A DNA stretch of 33,947 nucleotides from assembly GCA_021736255.1 (NCBI GenBank), contig JAIPGG010000019.1, forward strand, positions 1 to 33,947, written 5' to 3'. The position numbers and the translations under genes are program-made. Below the pieces are notes generated by a model. It had not been told where the DNA came from. It searched no databases and saw only the letters and a program-made list of their open reading frames with translations. This document shows, piece after piece, positions 1 through 14,108 of the stretch (within the stretch, counting starts at the first letter, position 1; each line of letters begins with the position of its first letter). The DNA comes from Spirochaetales bacterium. GTDB taxonomy: Bacteria > Spirochaetota > Spirochaetia > JAIPGG01.

Positions 1-1
1 A

Positions 2-1036
2 TACAGTCGTTCGGGGCTTGCGGGGCTTGCGGGGCTTGCAGAACAAGGCTTCTTTCCGGATGATTCCGGTATGCAGAACCAAGTGCCCGGAAACATCGAA
101 AACCTGACCGGGGACCGGCCCCGCGGCCTCGGTCTCTCCTTCCTCCTTACTTTGCGTGCCTTCGGGGATATGGGACTCACGGGGTCTGCGGGGTCTGCGG
201 GGTCTGCGGGGTCTGCAAACCGCTCGCATCTGGCATCCTTACTCAGGGTTCCCGAACGCTCGATTATCGGCTGCAGGCAGACCCATTCCCGCCGGGTAGC
301 TGCGGTTGATGTGCCCGGGGAGGAGGCAGCCGGCTCAGGTAGTGTTGCAGGGCGCACCGGGCGCACCGGGGACGTCGGGGGCAAGGGCACTGCGGGCTCC
401 GGCGGCACCGGCGGTAAGGGTTCTGCGGGCACCGGCGGTGCCGAAGACACCGGCCATATCGAGGCCGACGGGCTAGGTAGTGTTGCGGGGTGCACCGGAG
501 GCACCAGGCGAACCGGGGCTGCCGGGGACGCCGGCCATATCGAGGCCGACGGCCTGGTTACCTCGAACCCGGACCTCCTTATGTCGGTAACGGTGGCCGA
601 CTGCATGCCGATTTATCTGTACACAAGCGACGGAAGGGTTTTCGGCGTGCTCCACTCGGGAAGGCGCGGAACGGGGATAGCACAGGAGGCGGCCCGTTTG
701 GTGGAAAGCCGGTACGGGTACTCCAAAAGCGAGCTGCACTTTGTTTTGGGGCCCTCCATCGGCAGCTGTTGTTACCGGGTGGACCGTGCTACCGCCGAGG
801 GATTTGCCGGGGAATTCGGAGCGCAGACCCTGCTATGGAAGGGAGAAGATCCCTACATAGATCTGGTAAAAGCAAATGCCTCTCTGTTGCAAGAGGCAGG
901 GCTTTCGTATAGCATTCGCCACGAGTGTACCGCCTGTACCCTCCGCTACGGTTCCAACCGAAGAGAAGGGGCATCGCTGTATACCCGAATGCTTGCTGTG
1001 GCAGGCCGTTTTGCAGGGGAAGCGGGTGCGGTATAA
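2..1036 (+). CDS. YfiH/YlmD-family (DUF152, polyphenol oxidase/purine nucleoside phosphorylase-like) protein, 5' truncated by window edge, with Gly/Ala/Ser/Thr-rich insertion
   Basis: Family motifs QTHS, ADGLVT, TVADCMP, GVLHSGRRG and CTAC...RREG...TRM are present in the provided translation. The frame is open upstream of the listed ATG at 71 to the window edge (YSRSGLAGLAGLAEQGFFPDDSG-M...). Confidence 0.8.
   Translation, partial: YSRSGLAGLAGLAEQGFFPDDSGMQNQVPGNIENLTGDRPRGLGLSFLLTLRAFGDMGLTGSAGSAGSAGSANRSHLASLLRVPERSIIGCRQTHSRRVAAVDVPGEEAAGSGSVAGRTGRTGDVGGKGTAGSGGTGGKGSAGTGGAEDTGHIEADGLGSVAGCTGGTRRTGAAGDAGHIEADGLVTSNPDLLMSVTVADCMPIYLYTSDGRVFGVLHSGRRGTGIAQEAARLVESRYGYSKSELHFVLGPSIGSCCYRVDRATAEGFAGEFGAQTLLWKGEDPYIDLVKANASLLQEAGLSYSIRHECTACTLRYGSNRREGASLYTRMLAVAGRFAGEAGAV
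13..39. repeat. Minisatellite: 3 exact copies of GGGGCTTGC (9 bp), in frame (GLA)n
   Basis: Direct reading: 13-21, 22-30, 31-39. Confidence 0.95.
181..216. repeat. Minisatellite: 4 exact copies of GGGGTCTGC (9 bp), encoding (GSA)4
   Basis: Direct reading: 181-189, 190-198, 199-207, 208-216. Confidence 0.95.
337..555. repeat. Diverged in-frame tandem duplication (copy 1 ~337-474, copy 2 ~475-555)
   Basis: aggtagtgttgc occurs at 337-348 and 475-486; ccggccatatcgaggccgacgg occurs at 450-471 and 531-552. Protein copies are GSVAG...GHIEADGL twice. Confidence 0.85.
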
Positions 1037-1078
1037 GCGGCTGCGGCAAGTAGAAGACGAAAAAGAAAGGATTTGAAT

Positions 1079-2842
1079 ATGAAACGCTTTCGTGAGCGTA
1101 TGAAGGAACAGGTCTATCAGGCCGTTCTCCGGGTTGCCGGCTCGGAAGGGATCGATGGAACGGGACTGAGTCAGGACCAAATTATTGCCGAGCGGCCTCC
1201 TAAACCGGAACTCGGAGACGTTGCCTTTCCCATGTTCCCGCTGGCCGGAGTTTTTCGCCGGGCCCCGCAGCAAATTGCAGAGCTCGTGGAAAACCAGCTT
1301 GCCAAAGAGCTTTTGGGGAACCGAATCGAGCGGGCCGGCGCCTATATCAACATCTTTTTCGATCAGACTTCGGTTACCGGGGAGGTCATGAGCGCTGTCG
1401 AAAGGGCGGAAGATCGGTACGGGAGGACCGGGCTGTTCGAGGGAACCAAGCAGATGGTCGAGTTCTCCTGCCCGAATACGAATAAACCCCTGCACCTCGG
1501 GCACCTGAGAAACGATGCACTCGGCGAAAGCGTTGCCAGGATTCTGGAAAGCTGCGGAGCGGAGGTGCGGAAAGTAAACCTCATCAACGACCGAGGCATC
1601 CATATCTGCAAGTCCATGCTTGCCTATCAGGCCTTCGGAGAGGGCGAAACCCCTGAATCAACCGGCAGAAAGAGCGATCACTTTGTGGGCGACTATTATG
1701 TACGTTTCAATCAGTGGTCTGCCGAGGATGAAAGTGCGGAAGAGAAGGCCCGCTCCATGCTTCGGAGTTGGGAAGAGGGAGATCCGGAAGTTGTTTCCCT
1801 CTGGAAGACGATGAATCAGTGGGCAATCGACGGGATCAGCGAAACCTACCGGCGCACGGGGGTGAGCTTTGATACCTATTATTACGAGAGCCGAACCTAC
1901 ACCCGCGGCCGGGAAGAGGTCCTCAAAGGGCTCGAATCCGGCAGTTTCTACCGGGAAGAGGACGGTTCTGTCTGGGTTGATCTGTCGGATATCGATCTGG
2001 ACAAAAAGGTCCTCCTCAGGAGCGACGGCACCTCGCTGTATCTGACTCAGGACATAGGAACGGCTATCGCCCGGCATGAAGACTGGCCCTTCGGCCGCCT
2101 TGTCTATGTTGTGGCCTCTGAACAGGAGTATCACTTCCGGGTATTGTTTTATGTGCTCGAAAAGCTCGGCTTCGACTGGGCCTCGAGCCTGCACCATCTT
2201 TCCTACGGTATGGTGAATCTTCCGGAAGGAAAGATGAAATCCCGGGAAGGGACGGTAGTGGATGCCGACGATCTGTTGGTCCAACTGCGCGAGATGGCGC
2301 TCAAGGAAATAGGAGAGAAGGAACGTGATGCGGAGGTTGCCGATCCGGTAAAAACCGCCGAGGGGATTGCTCTTGCCGCCCTTCATTACTACCTGCTCAA
2401 AGTCAATCCGAACCGGGATATGATTTTCAATCCCGCCGAATCCCTCTCTTTCAACGGCGACACCGGCCCCTATCTGCAGTATGTAGGAGCGCGGATCTCG
2501 AGTATCCTGAGAAAGGCTGAAAAGATGTACGGACCCTCCGGTCCCCAGGGAGTTTTCAAGCCTGACTTGCTGACGGTCGCAGATGAGTGGGAACTCATTA
2601 AGCTGCTGGCCGAATACCCTGATTTTGTGAACCAAGCCGGAGAGAAGCTCGATCCCTCCATTATTGCAGGCTACCTTTTCGAGACCGCTAAGGCCTTCAG
2701 CAAGTATTATCATGACAATCCCATTCTCCACAACGAGAATCCGGACATTGTAGTCAGCCGGATACGCCTGGTGCGAGCGGTCCTGCAAGTCATGAAAAAC
2801 GGCTTTCACCTTTTGAATATCCCCTTTCTCGATGTAATGTGA
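1079..2842 (+). CDS. argS: Arginyl-tRNA synthetase
   Basis: Class I motifs PLHLGHLRND (HIGH) and GKMKSREGTVV (KMSKS-like). The listed start 1073 is TTG; ATG 1079 is preferred. Confidence 0.95.
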   Translation: MKRFRERMKEQVYQAVLRVAGSEGIDGTGLSQDQIIAERPPKPELGDVAFPMFPLAGVFRRAPQQIAELVENQLAKELLGNRIERAGAYINIFFDQTSVTGEVMSAVERAEDRYGRTGLFEGTKQMVEFSCPNTNKPLHLGHLRNDALGESVARILESCGAEVRKVNLINDRGIHICKSMLAYQAFGEGETPESTGRKSDHFVGDYYVRFNQWSAEDESAEEKARSMLRSWEEGDPEVVSLWKTMNQWAIDGISETYRRTGVSFDTYYYESRTYTRGREEVLKGLESGSFYREEDGSVWVDLSDIDLDKKVLLRSDGTSLYLTQDIGTAIARHEDWPFGRLVYVVASEQEYHFRVLFYVLEKLGFDWASSLHHLSYGMVNLPEGKMKSREGTVVDADDLLVQLREMALKEIGEKERDAEVADPVKTAEGIALAALHYYLLKVNPNRDMIFNPAESLSFNGDTGPYLQYVGARISSILRKAEKMYGPSGPQGVFKPDLLTVADEWELIKLLAEYPDFVNQAGEKLDPSIIAGYLFETAKAFSKYYHDNPILHNENPDIVVSRIRLVRAVLQVMKNGFHLLNIPFLDVM

Positions 2843-2907
2843 GCCCCGATCTTAGGTGAAACGGAACGGATATGGTTCAAAACAAACAGCCTGACCCTTC
2901 TTGAATC

Positions 2908-2921
2908 CTACGAATATGTAG
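2908..2921. promoter_or_regulatory. Dyad CTAC-GAATAT-GTAG (extended TCCTAC-N6-GTAGGA), candidate activator site 1
   Basis: Perfect inverted repeat read directly, in the argS-gltB intergenic region. Confidence 0.55.
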
Positions 2922-2938
2922 GACGGCCCGCTATGAGT

Positions 2939-2952
2939 CTACATCCTGGTAG
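2939..2952. promoter_or_regulatory. Dyad CTAC-ATCCTG-GTAG, candidate activator site 2
   Basis: Same CTAC-N6-GTAG architecture, offset exactly 31 bp from site 1. Confidence 0.5.
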
Positions 2953-3080
2953 GGCCGTGAACGTGCTGTTTTCCCGCTCAGCGTCTCTATTCCGGCAGAA
3001 TAAAGAAAATCACATATAAAAGCCGGCGACCGCCCGGAAAATTCCCGTAATTTCCGATTTAATACGCTCATTCATGTTTA

Positions 3081-3096
3081 TGGCATGGAAATTGCA
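3081..3096 (+). promoter_or_regulatory. Sigma54 (-24/-12) promoter TGGCATGGAAATTGCA for gltBD
   Basis: Matches TGGCACG-N4-TTGCA at all but one position; GG at -24 and GC at -12 if +1 is ~3107. The gltB Shine-Dalgarno and ATG (3145) lie downstream. Confidence 0.8.
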
Positions 3097-3144
3097 ACAA
3101 ATGTTCCTACGGAAATGAAGGACAGGCTTTCAGGAGGAACAATA

Positions 3145-7853
<4,709 letters not shown>

Positions 7854-7854
<1 letters not shown>

Positions 7855-9296
7855 TGGGAGATCCGAAAGGTTTTTTGAACTACAAACGGGTTACGGCACA
7901 GCTGCGGCCTGTGCACCAGCGGGTCCTGGATTTTCAGGAGGTGAACGAACGGCTCGGCGAACAGGAGCTGCGCAGACAGGGAGCACGCTGTATGGACTGC
8001 GGCATTCCCTACTGCCATGCCCTCGGCTGTCCGCTGGGAAACCTTATTCCCGAGTGGAACGATGCCGTCTTCCGAGGGGACTGGTATGAGGCCTTTACCC
8101 GTCTGGAAAAGACGAATGACTTTCCAGAGATAACCGGAAGAGTGTGTCCTGCACCCTGTGAGGATTCCTGCACCCTGGCTATCAACGATGATGCCGTTTC
8201 TATTAAAGAGATCGAGCTTGCGGTGATCGAGTACGCCTTTCGCCGCGGCTGGGTGCTCCCGGTCCGATCGGCAGGTGCGGTTGCCGCAGGCGCAACACGT
8301 GCGGAGACAGGAAAGCGTGTAGCCGTCGTCGGATCGGGTCCGGCCGGTCTGAGTGCGGCCCGGCAGCTGCGGGTCCGGGGGCACGAAGTGACCGTATTCG
8401 AAAGAGAACAGGAGGCGGGTGGAATTCTGCGTTACGGCATACCCGGTTTCAAGCTGGAAAAACAGGTGCTGGAGCGCCGGATCGATTTGCTCCGGCAGGG
8501 GGGAGTGAACTTCGAAACGGGAGTAACCATCGGAGCCGATCTCTCGGCCCGTTACCTTTTTAAAAAATTTGATGCAGTGCTCCTTGCTACCGGGGCAGGG
8601 ACGCCTCGGGACCTGGATGTTCCGGGCCGGGGGTTGGAGGGAGTCGTCTTTGCCATGGACTATTTGGGCGCTTCTGCTGTGCATAGCTTCGGAGTCCCGG
8701 CACATATGAACGCCCGGGACCGGGACGTTCTGGTTATCGGCGGCGGAGATACCGGTTCCGATTGTGTGGGAACGGCAATCCGCCAGGGAGCTTCGACGGT
8801 TACCCAGGTCGAAATTCTCCCCAAGCCGGAACAGGCCCTCGAACCGGGGAATCCCCGCTGGCCCTACCGGCCGGGGACGCTCAAAACATCGAGTTCCCAT
8901 CAGGAGGGCTGTGAACGCCGTTGGAATACAGGAACCCTGAGCTTTGCATCCGAGTACGGGCGGGTCGAGAGAACGGAAATTGCCGATCTTGCCTGGAAAA
9001 CGGACAAAAACGGGAGGCGCAGTTTTGAGGTGATTCCCGGAAGCGAGCACTGGATAAAGACTGATCTTGTCGTGCTGGCGATGGGTTTTCTGCACACCGA
9101 ACACGGCCAATGGCTGGATGAGCTGGGGATCGCCCTCGACGAACGGGGAAATATCAAACACGAAGCATACCGCTGCAACGAAGGGGGCGTTTTTGTTGCG
9201 GGAGATGCGGCTGCCGGGGCCTCGCTGGTTGTAACGGCCTTCCATCACGGCCGGGAAGCGGCCCGGCAGGTGGACGAGTATCTTGTCAGCGGATAG
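7854..9296 (+). CDS. gltD: Glutamate synthase small subunit
   Basis: ARCMDCGIPYCH, GRVCPAPCEDSC, Rossmann VVGSGPAGLSAA; TGATG overlap with gltB. Confidence 0.95.
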
Positions 9297-9318
9297 GATA
9301 TACCAGGATGTTGATGAT

Positions 9319-10902
9319 ATGACGGTAGAGCAATCGGATGCTCAGCGAAAGATCAATGAACTCTCTCTCCTGTTTGAAATCAGTCAGGTCCTCGATCAGA
9401 GTCTTGATCTCGAAGAGGTAATGCATCCGGTATTCCGCGCTATTTCAGAACACCTGGGAATGCATCGGGGTGTAATTACGCTCTTGGACCGAAAAAGCGG
9501 AGAGATCTTTATCGAGAATGCCTACGGTCTGTCGCCGGGAGAACAGCAGCGCGGCAAGTATCGCCTCGGAGAGGGGATAACCGGCCAAGTGGTCAAGACC
9601 GGGAAACCCCTGGTTATTCCCAAGGTCGCCGACAACCCGGATTTTCTGAACCGAACCGGCGTTCTGTCCGAGTCCGAGAAAGAAGACATCTCGTTTATCT
9701 GTGTTCCGGTGAAAATCGGAAACGAGACGATCGGGACCTTGAGTGTAGACCGTCTCTTTGCCGAAGAGGTGAGTCTCGACGAAGACCTTCGGCTGCTCTC
9801 GATTATTGCATCGATGATTGCTCAGGCTGTCCAGCTGCGCCAGTCGTTGAAAGAAGAGCAGCGGCGTCTGGAAGAAGAGAATTCCCGTTTGAAGGAAGAG
9901 CTTCAGGACCGTTTCCGCCCGTCCAATATTATCGGAAATTCCGCTGCAATGCAGGAGGTCTACAACCAGATAGCCAAGGTGGCCGCCGGCAGCACAACGG
10001 TTTTGATCCGGGGGGAGAGCGGGACCGGTAAGGAGCTTGTTGCTCATGCCCTCCACTATGCGAGCGCCCGGGCCCATGAGCCCTTTGTAAAGGTCAACTG
10101 TTCCGCGCTGCCGGAAACGGTTATCGAGAGCGAACTCTTCGGACACGAAAAGGGGGCCTTTACCGGCGCCGTGAACCGGAGAAAGGGGCGTTTCGAACTG
10201 GCTCACCGGGGAACGATTTTCCTCGACGAGATCGGGGACCTATCTCCCATGATGCAGATCAAGCTCTTGCGGGTGCTCCAGGAGCGCGAAATCGAGCGAG
10301 TAGGGGGAGTCGAAACGATTCAGGTCGATGTTCGTGTCATTACCGCTACCAACCGGAATCTCGAGGAGCTGATGGCGAGCGGACGTTTCCGCGAGGATCT
10401 TTACTACCGTCTCAATGTCTTTCCCGTGCATATTCCCCCGCTTCGCGACCGGAAGGGAGACATCCTCCTTCTTGCCGACCACTTTGTGGAGAAGTACAGC
10501 AAAACGAACGGAAAACAGGTCAAGCGCATATCCACCCCTGCAATCAATCTTTTGACCATGTATCACTGGCCGGGGAACGTCCGGGAATTGGAAAATTGCA
10601 TCGAGCGGGCCGTACTTCTGAGCTCCGACGATGTTATTCACGGGTATCATCTGCCTCCGAGCCTTCAGTCCGCCGAATCCTCCGATACGGCATTGGAGGG
10701 TACCCTCGAAGAGGCCCTGGACAAGCTCGAGAGGGAATTGATTGTTGAAGCATTGAAAATGAGCAGGGGAAATATGACCGCAGCCGCCCGAAACCTCGGA
10801 ATTACCGAGCGGATAATCGGTCTGCGGGTCAAGAAGTACCGGATCGATCCTCGAAATTATCGAGGCGGCCCATCTATTGATCCATCTCTTGACCCCCAAT
10901 AG
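9319..10902 (+). CDS. NifA-like sigma54-dependent activator (GAF-AAA+-Fis HTH)
   Basis: GESGTGKELVA, GAFTGA loop, ALPETVIESELFGHEKGAF, C-terminal Fis-type HTH (NMTAAARNLGITERIIGLRVKKY). Listed start 9283 is TTG; ATG 9319 is preferred. Confidence 0.9.
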   Translation: MTVEQSDAQRKINELSLLFEISQVLDQSLDLEEVMHPVFRAISEHLGMHRGVITLLDRKSGEIFIENAYGLSPGEQQRGKYRLGEGITGQVVKTGKPLVIPKVADNPDFLNRTGVLSESEKEDISFICVPVKIGNETIGTLSVDRLFAEEVSLDEDLRLLSIIASMIAQAVQLRQSLKEEQRRLEEENSRLKEELQDRFRPSNIIGNSAAMQEVYNQIAKVAAGSTTVLIRGESGTGKELVAHALHYASARAHEPFVKVNCSALPETVIESELFGHEKGAFTGAVNRRKGRFELAHRGTIFLDEIGDLSPMMQIKLLRVLQEREIERVGGVETIQVDVRVITATNRNLEELMASGRFREDLYYRLNVFPVHIPPLRDRKGDILLLADHFVEKYSKTNGKQVKRISTPAINLLTMYHWPGNVRELENCIERAVLLSSDDVIHGYHLPPSLQSAESSDTALEGTLEEALDKLERELIVEALKMSRGNMTAAARNLGITERIIGLRVKKYRIDPRNYRGGPSIDPSLDPQ

Positions 10903-10955
10903 ATAATTGTGATAGAAAAAGCTCTACACGAACGAAAATCGGAGTTAGTAGCGAA

Positions 10956-11270
10956 ATGTACGCGCTTGTGGAAATCAAAGGAAAACAGTATAAGGCCGAA
11001 AAAGGCAAAACCCTCAAGGTGGATCGACTGGAAAATCAATCCGGCGACAACGTGGAGTTTGATTCGGTCATGCTTTTGCGGAAGGACGATGATGTTTCAG
11101 TGGGTACACCCTATGTTAAAGGGGTGTCGGTAAAGGCCACAGTCGGAGATACCCTCAAAGACGAGAAGATCATTGTGTATAAATACAAGAAACGGAAAGG
11201 GTATCGACGCAAACAGGGTCACCGTCAGCAATATACGATGCTCACTGTTGACGACATCGTTGGAGTTTGA
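10956..11270 (+). CDS. rplU: 50S ribosomal protein L21
   Basis: MYALVEIKGKQYKAEKG...YKYKKRKGYRRKQGHRQQYT; gene order with rpmA/obg. Confidence 0.95.
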   Translation: MYALVEIKGKQYKAEKGKTLKVDRLENQSGDNVEFDSVMLLRKDDDVSVGTPYVKGVSVKATVGDTLKDEKIIVYKYKKRKGYRRKQGHRQQYTMLTVDDIVGV

Positions 11271-11279
11271 CGATCTACG

Positions 11280-11654
11280 GTGATTCGGGTTCGGCTTTGC
11301 CTTGACGAGCACGGAGCTCTGAAAGAGCTGCGTGCCGATGGTCATTCCGGTGCAGCCCCTCGAGGGGAAGACCTGGTATGTGCGGCGGCATCTTCGCTGC
11401 TTCGTACGGTAGCCAGGCTTCTCGAAAAACGGGGCGACCTTTCGGTAACCGGAGAAGCCGGTCACGAAGGCAGCATGAGACTGCAGATCACCGGGAAATC
11501 GAAATCAGGCGGGATGCCGGAGGAAGGCCCTCGCCCGACTGAATGGCTCGCAGGGGTCACCGATACTCTCCTGCAGGGACTGACGGATCTCAGCAGGGAA
11601 CAGCCCCGGAGCCTCGAACTTGTAATCAACACGGAGGACGTGGATGGCACATAA
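11280..11654 (+). CDS. prp: Prp-family ribosomal-processing cysteine protease
   Basis: [29 protein letters not shown] carries the GH and CA catalytic motifs; located between rplU and rpmA. GTG start. Confidence 0.85.
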   Translation: MIRVRLCLDEHGALKELRADGHSGAAPRGEDLVCAAASSLLRTVARLLEKRGDLSVTGEAGHEGSMRLQITGKSKSGGMPEEGPRPTEWLAGVTDTLLQGLTDLSREQPRSLELVINTEDVDGT

Positions 11655-11907
11655 AAAAGGACAAGGAAGCTCGAGAAACGGTCGTGATTCCCAGGCGAAG
11701 CGTCTCGGAATCAAACGCTACGGAGGAAAACTGGTCCAGGCCGGGGAAATTATTGTCCGGCAGCGGGGAACCAAGTTTCATCCCGGAGAGAATGTCGGCA
11801 AAGGGAAAGACGACACCCTTTTTGCAAAGGACACCGGAATCGTGGAGTTCAACTCCAGACAGCGGAAGAAATTCGTCTCCATCAAACCGGTGAGTGAGGC
11901 CTCGTAA
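11644..11907 (+). CDS. rpmA: 50S ribosomal protein L27
   Basis: [28 protein letters not shown]...; begins directly with AHKKG. Confidence 0.97.
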   Translation: MAHKKGQGSSRNGRDSQAKRLGIKRYGGKLVQAGEIIVRQRGTKFHPGENVGKGKDDTLFAKDTGIVEFNSRQRKKFVSIKPVSEAS

Positions 11908-11945
11908 GCGGTCATTATGAATGTTCCGCTCCTTCACAGCTAACC

Positions 11946-12953
11946 GTGGAAGAATTCGTAGACGAAGCTGTGATAGAAGTCTCTTCCGGTAAGGGGGGAG
12001 ACGGCTCGGTATCGTTTCGCCGGGAAAAGTATGTTCCCAAGGGCGGTCCCGACGGGGGCGACGGCGGAAACGGCGGGAATGTCCTCTTTCAGGTAGACAG
12101 CTCGATAAAAACCCTGTATCAACTCAGAACGAATCCTCACATCAAGGCGAAAAACGGGCTTCCCGGAATGGGGAAGCGGCGCCATGGAAAGCAGGGCGAT
12201 CATGCTGTTGTCCGGGTCCCTCCGGGTACGGTTGTCCGTGACGAGGAAACGGGCATGTTTCTCAGGGACCTGGTAAAAGAGGGAGAGACCTGGCAGGTAC
12301 TCAAAGGGGGCAGAGGAGGCTGGGGAAACTGGCACTTTCGAAGCTCCACCCGACAGACTCCCCGTTTTGCCAAACCCGGACTTCCCGGCGATACCCTCCG
12401 CTTGCGCGTAGAGCTTCGGATCATCGCCGACGTAGGCCTGGTCGGTTTTCCGAACGCCGGGAAATCAACCCTCTTGTCGGTAGTTACCGGCGCCCACCCC
12501 AAGATTGCCGGCTATCCCTTTACTACCAAGGTGCCGAATCTCGGCATTCTTTACACCGGCGGAAGGGAGCTGATCCTTGCCGATATCCCGGGAATTATCG
12601 AAGGCGCGGCAGAGGGTGCCGGTTTGGGGCTGCAATTTCTCCGGCACATAACCCGGACCCGGGTTCTTGTCTTCCTGATAGATCTTTCGGAGGATAACTT
12701 TATCGATCATTTTCCGGTACTTCTCCAGGAGATGGAGGCCTTCTCTGCAGACCTTTTGGAAAAACCGAGACTCGTAGCGGCGAGCAAACTCGATCTTGCC
12801 GAGAGCGGAGAACGTATGGATGAGCTGAAACAATCTCTTCCCTCAGAAAGAGTGCTCGGGATCTCATCGGCGGCGCGCATCGGTTTCTCCGAGTTCGAAC
12901 GGGCACTGACCGAACTCATCAAAGAAGCCGGAACAGGAGAGCAGGAAAAATGA
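11946..12953 (+). CDS. obg: Obg GTPase
   Basis: Obg glycine-rich fold plus GTPase motifs GFPNAGKST and DIPGII; GTG start. Confidence 0.95.
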   Translation: MEEFVDEAVIEVSSGKGGDGSVSFRREKYVPKGGPDGGDGGNGGNVLFQVDSSIKTLYQLRTNPHIKAKNGLPGMGKRRHGKQGDHAVVRVPPGTVVRDEETGMFLRDLVKEGETWQVLKGGRGGWGNWHFRSSTRQTPRFAKPGLPGDTLRLRVELRIIADVGLVGFPNAGKSTLLSVVTGAHPKIAGYPFTTKVPNLGILYTGGRELILADIPGIIEGAAEGAGLGLQFLRHITRTRVLVFLIDLSEDNFIDHFPVLLQEMEAFSADLLEKPRLVAASKLDLAESGERMDELKQSLPSERVLGISSAARIGFSEFERALTELIKEAGTGEQEK

Positions 12954-13555
12954 AGGCGGCGATCCTGGGGGGGACCTTTAATCCACCGCATATCGGGCAT
13001 CTCTACCTCGCCGAAGAGGTGCACAAGCTTGGTTACGATTCGGTATTTCTCGTCCCGGCGCACTGGCCTGCCCACAAGCCCCAGCCCACAGGTCCAACTC
13101 CTTCCCAGCGGATAGAAATGCTCGAACAGGCTGCGGGCCAGGTTCCCTATTTTCGAGTCGAAAGCTGTGAAATAGATCGAGGCGGGACCTCCTACACCAT
13201 TGAAACGGTTCACTATCTGCTCGAGCACTATCGGATCGAAGGCCGTCCGGCCTTGGTTGTAGGTGATGACTTGGCCGAGGGATTTTCCGGCTGGAAACGA
13301 GTGGATGAGCTGGCACAGCAGGTCGATTTTCTTGTCGCCAGAAGAAGCAGGAAAGAGGGATCAGCGACCTTTCCCTATCCTCATACGAGGATCGAAAACA
13401 TCTTTTTGCCGATTTCGTCACGGGATATCCGTCGCAGGGTAGCCGAATCCCGTGCATTCCGCTATCTGGTCTGTGAACCGGTCTATCAATATATCGTGAA
13501 GGAGGGTTTGTACGCCCTCGAAACAAATCAGGAGGAAAAAAACGGTTTTGAATGA
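12950..13555 (+). CDS. nadD: Nicotinate-nucleotide adenylyltransferase
   Basis: GGTFNPPHIGHLYLAE, ISSRDIRRR; ATGA overlap with obg. Confidence 0.93.
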   Translation: MKAAILGGTFNPPHIGHLYLAEEVHKLGYDSVFLVPAHWPAHKPQPTGPTPSQRIEMLEQAAGQVPYFRVESCEIDRGGTSYTIETVHYLLEHYRIEGRPALVVGDDLAEGFSGWKRVDELAQQVDFLVARRSRKEGSATFPYPHTRIENIFLPISSRDIRRRVAESRAFRYLVCEPVYQYIVKEGLYALETNQEEKNGFE

Positions 13556-14108
13556 CTACTTGCGCTATCTTCGGAAGAACCTGAGCTTTGAGCGCTACAC
13601 ACATTCCCTCCGAACAGCAGAACTTGCCCGAGTACTGGCGCAGGAGAACGGAGTGGACCCCGAAGATGCTTATCTGGCAGCCCTTCTCCATGATATTGCC
13701 CGGGACCTGCCCGTAGAGAGGCTGGAGGAACTGGCCGGGCAGGACGGCAAACCCTTCCGTGACTTCGAACGGGAGAAGCCGGTAATGCTCCACGGCCGGG
13801 CCGGGGCGGTCCTGATTGAACAGCTGTTTGGGATCGAAGACAAATCAATTCTCGAAGCGGTCAGGAATCACACGACCGGCAGTCCCGGTATGGACTCACT
13901 TTCTAAGATCGTCTATGTAGCGGATACCATCGAACCGGGACGAAAGCACATCAGCCGGGAGGATTTTACCCGGTATCGAAAGATGAGCATGAACGAACTC
14001 TTGTGCCGGCTGCTTGAGGAGAGTTTCGCTCATCTGGGTTCAAAGGGAAATGCAGTTGCACAGCCTGCTTTGGATTTATACAATGAACTCTCGCGGGTAA
14101 CTCAGTGA
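13548..14108 (+). CDS. yqeK: YqeK-type HD-domain hydrolase
   Basis: RYTHSLRTAELA, ALLHDIARD, YVADTIEPGR; downstream of nadD. TTG start with upstream ggagg. Confidence 0.88.
   Translation: MNDYLRYLRKNLSFERYTHSLRTAELARVLAQENGVDPEDAYLAALLHDIARDLPVERLEELAGQDGKPFRDFEREKPVMLHGRAGAVLIEQLFGIEDKSILEAVRNHTTGSPGMDSLSKIVYVADTIEPGRKHISREDFTRYRKMSMNELLCRLLEESFAHLGSKGNAVAQPALDLYNELSRVTQ

Noticed and set aside
13-216. Short GC-rich repeats considered as a CRISPR array or mobile element footprint
   Set aside because: 9-bp contiguous units without spacers, in frame with a coding sequence.
3085-3144. ORF-track extension of GltB upstream of 3145
   Set aside because: Start codon falls inside the -24/-12 element, upstream of the predicted transcript start; ATG 3145 has a strong SD and matches GltB N-termini.
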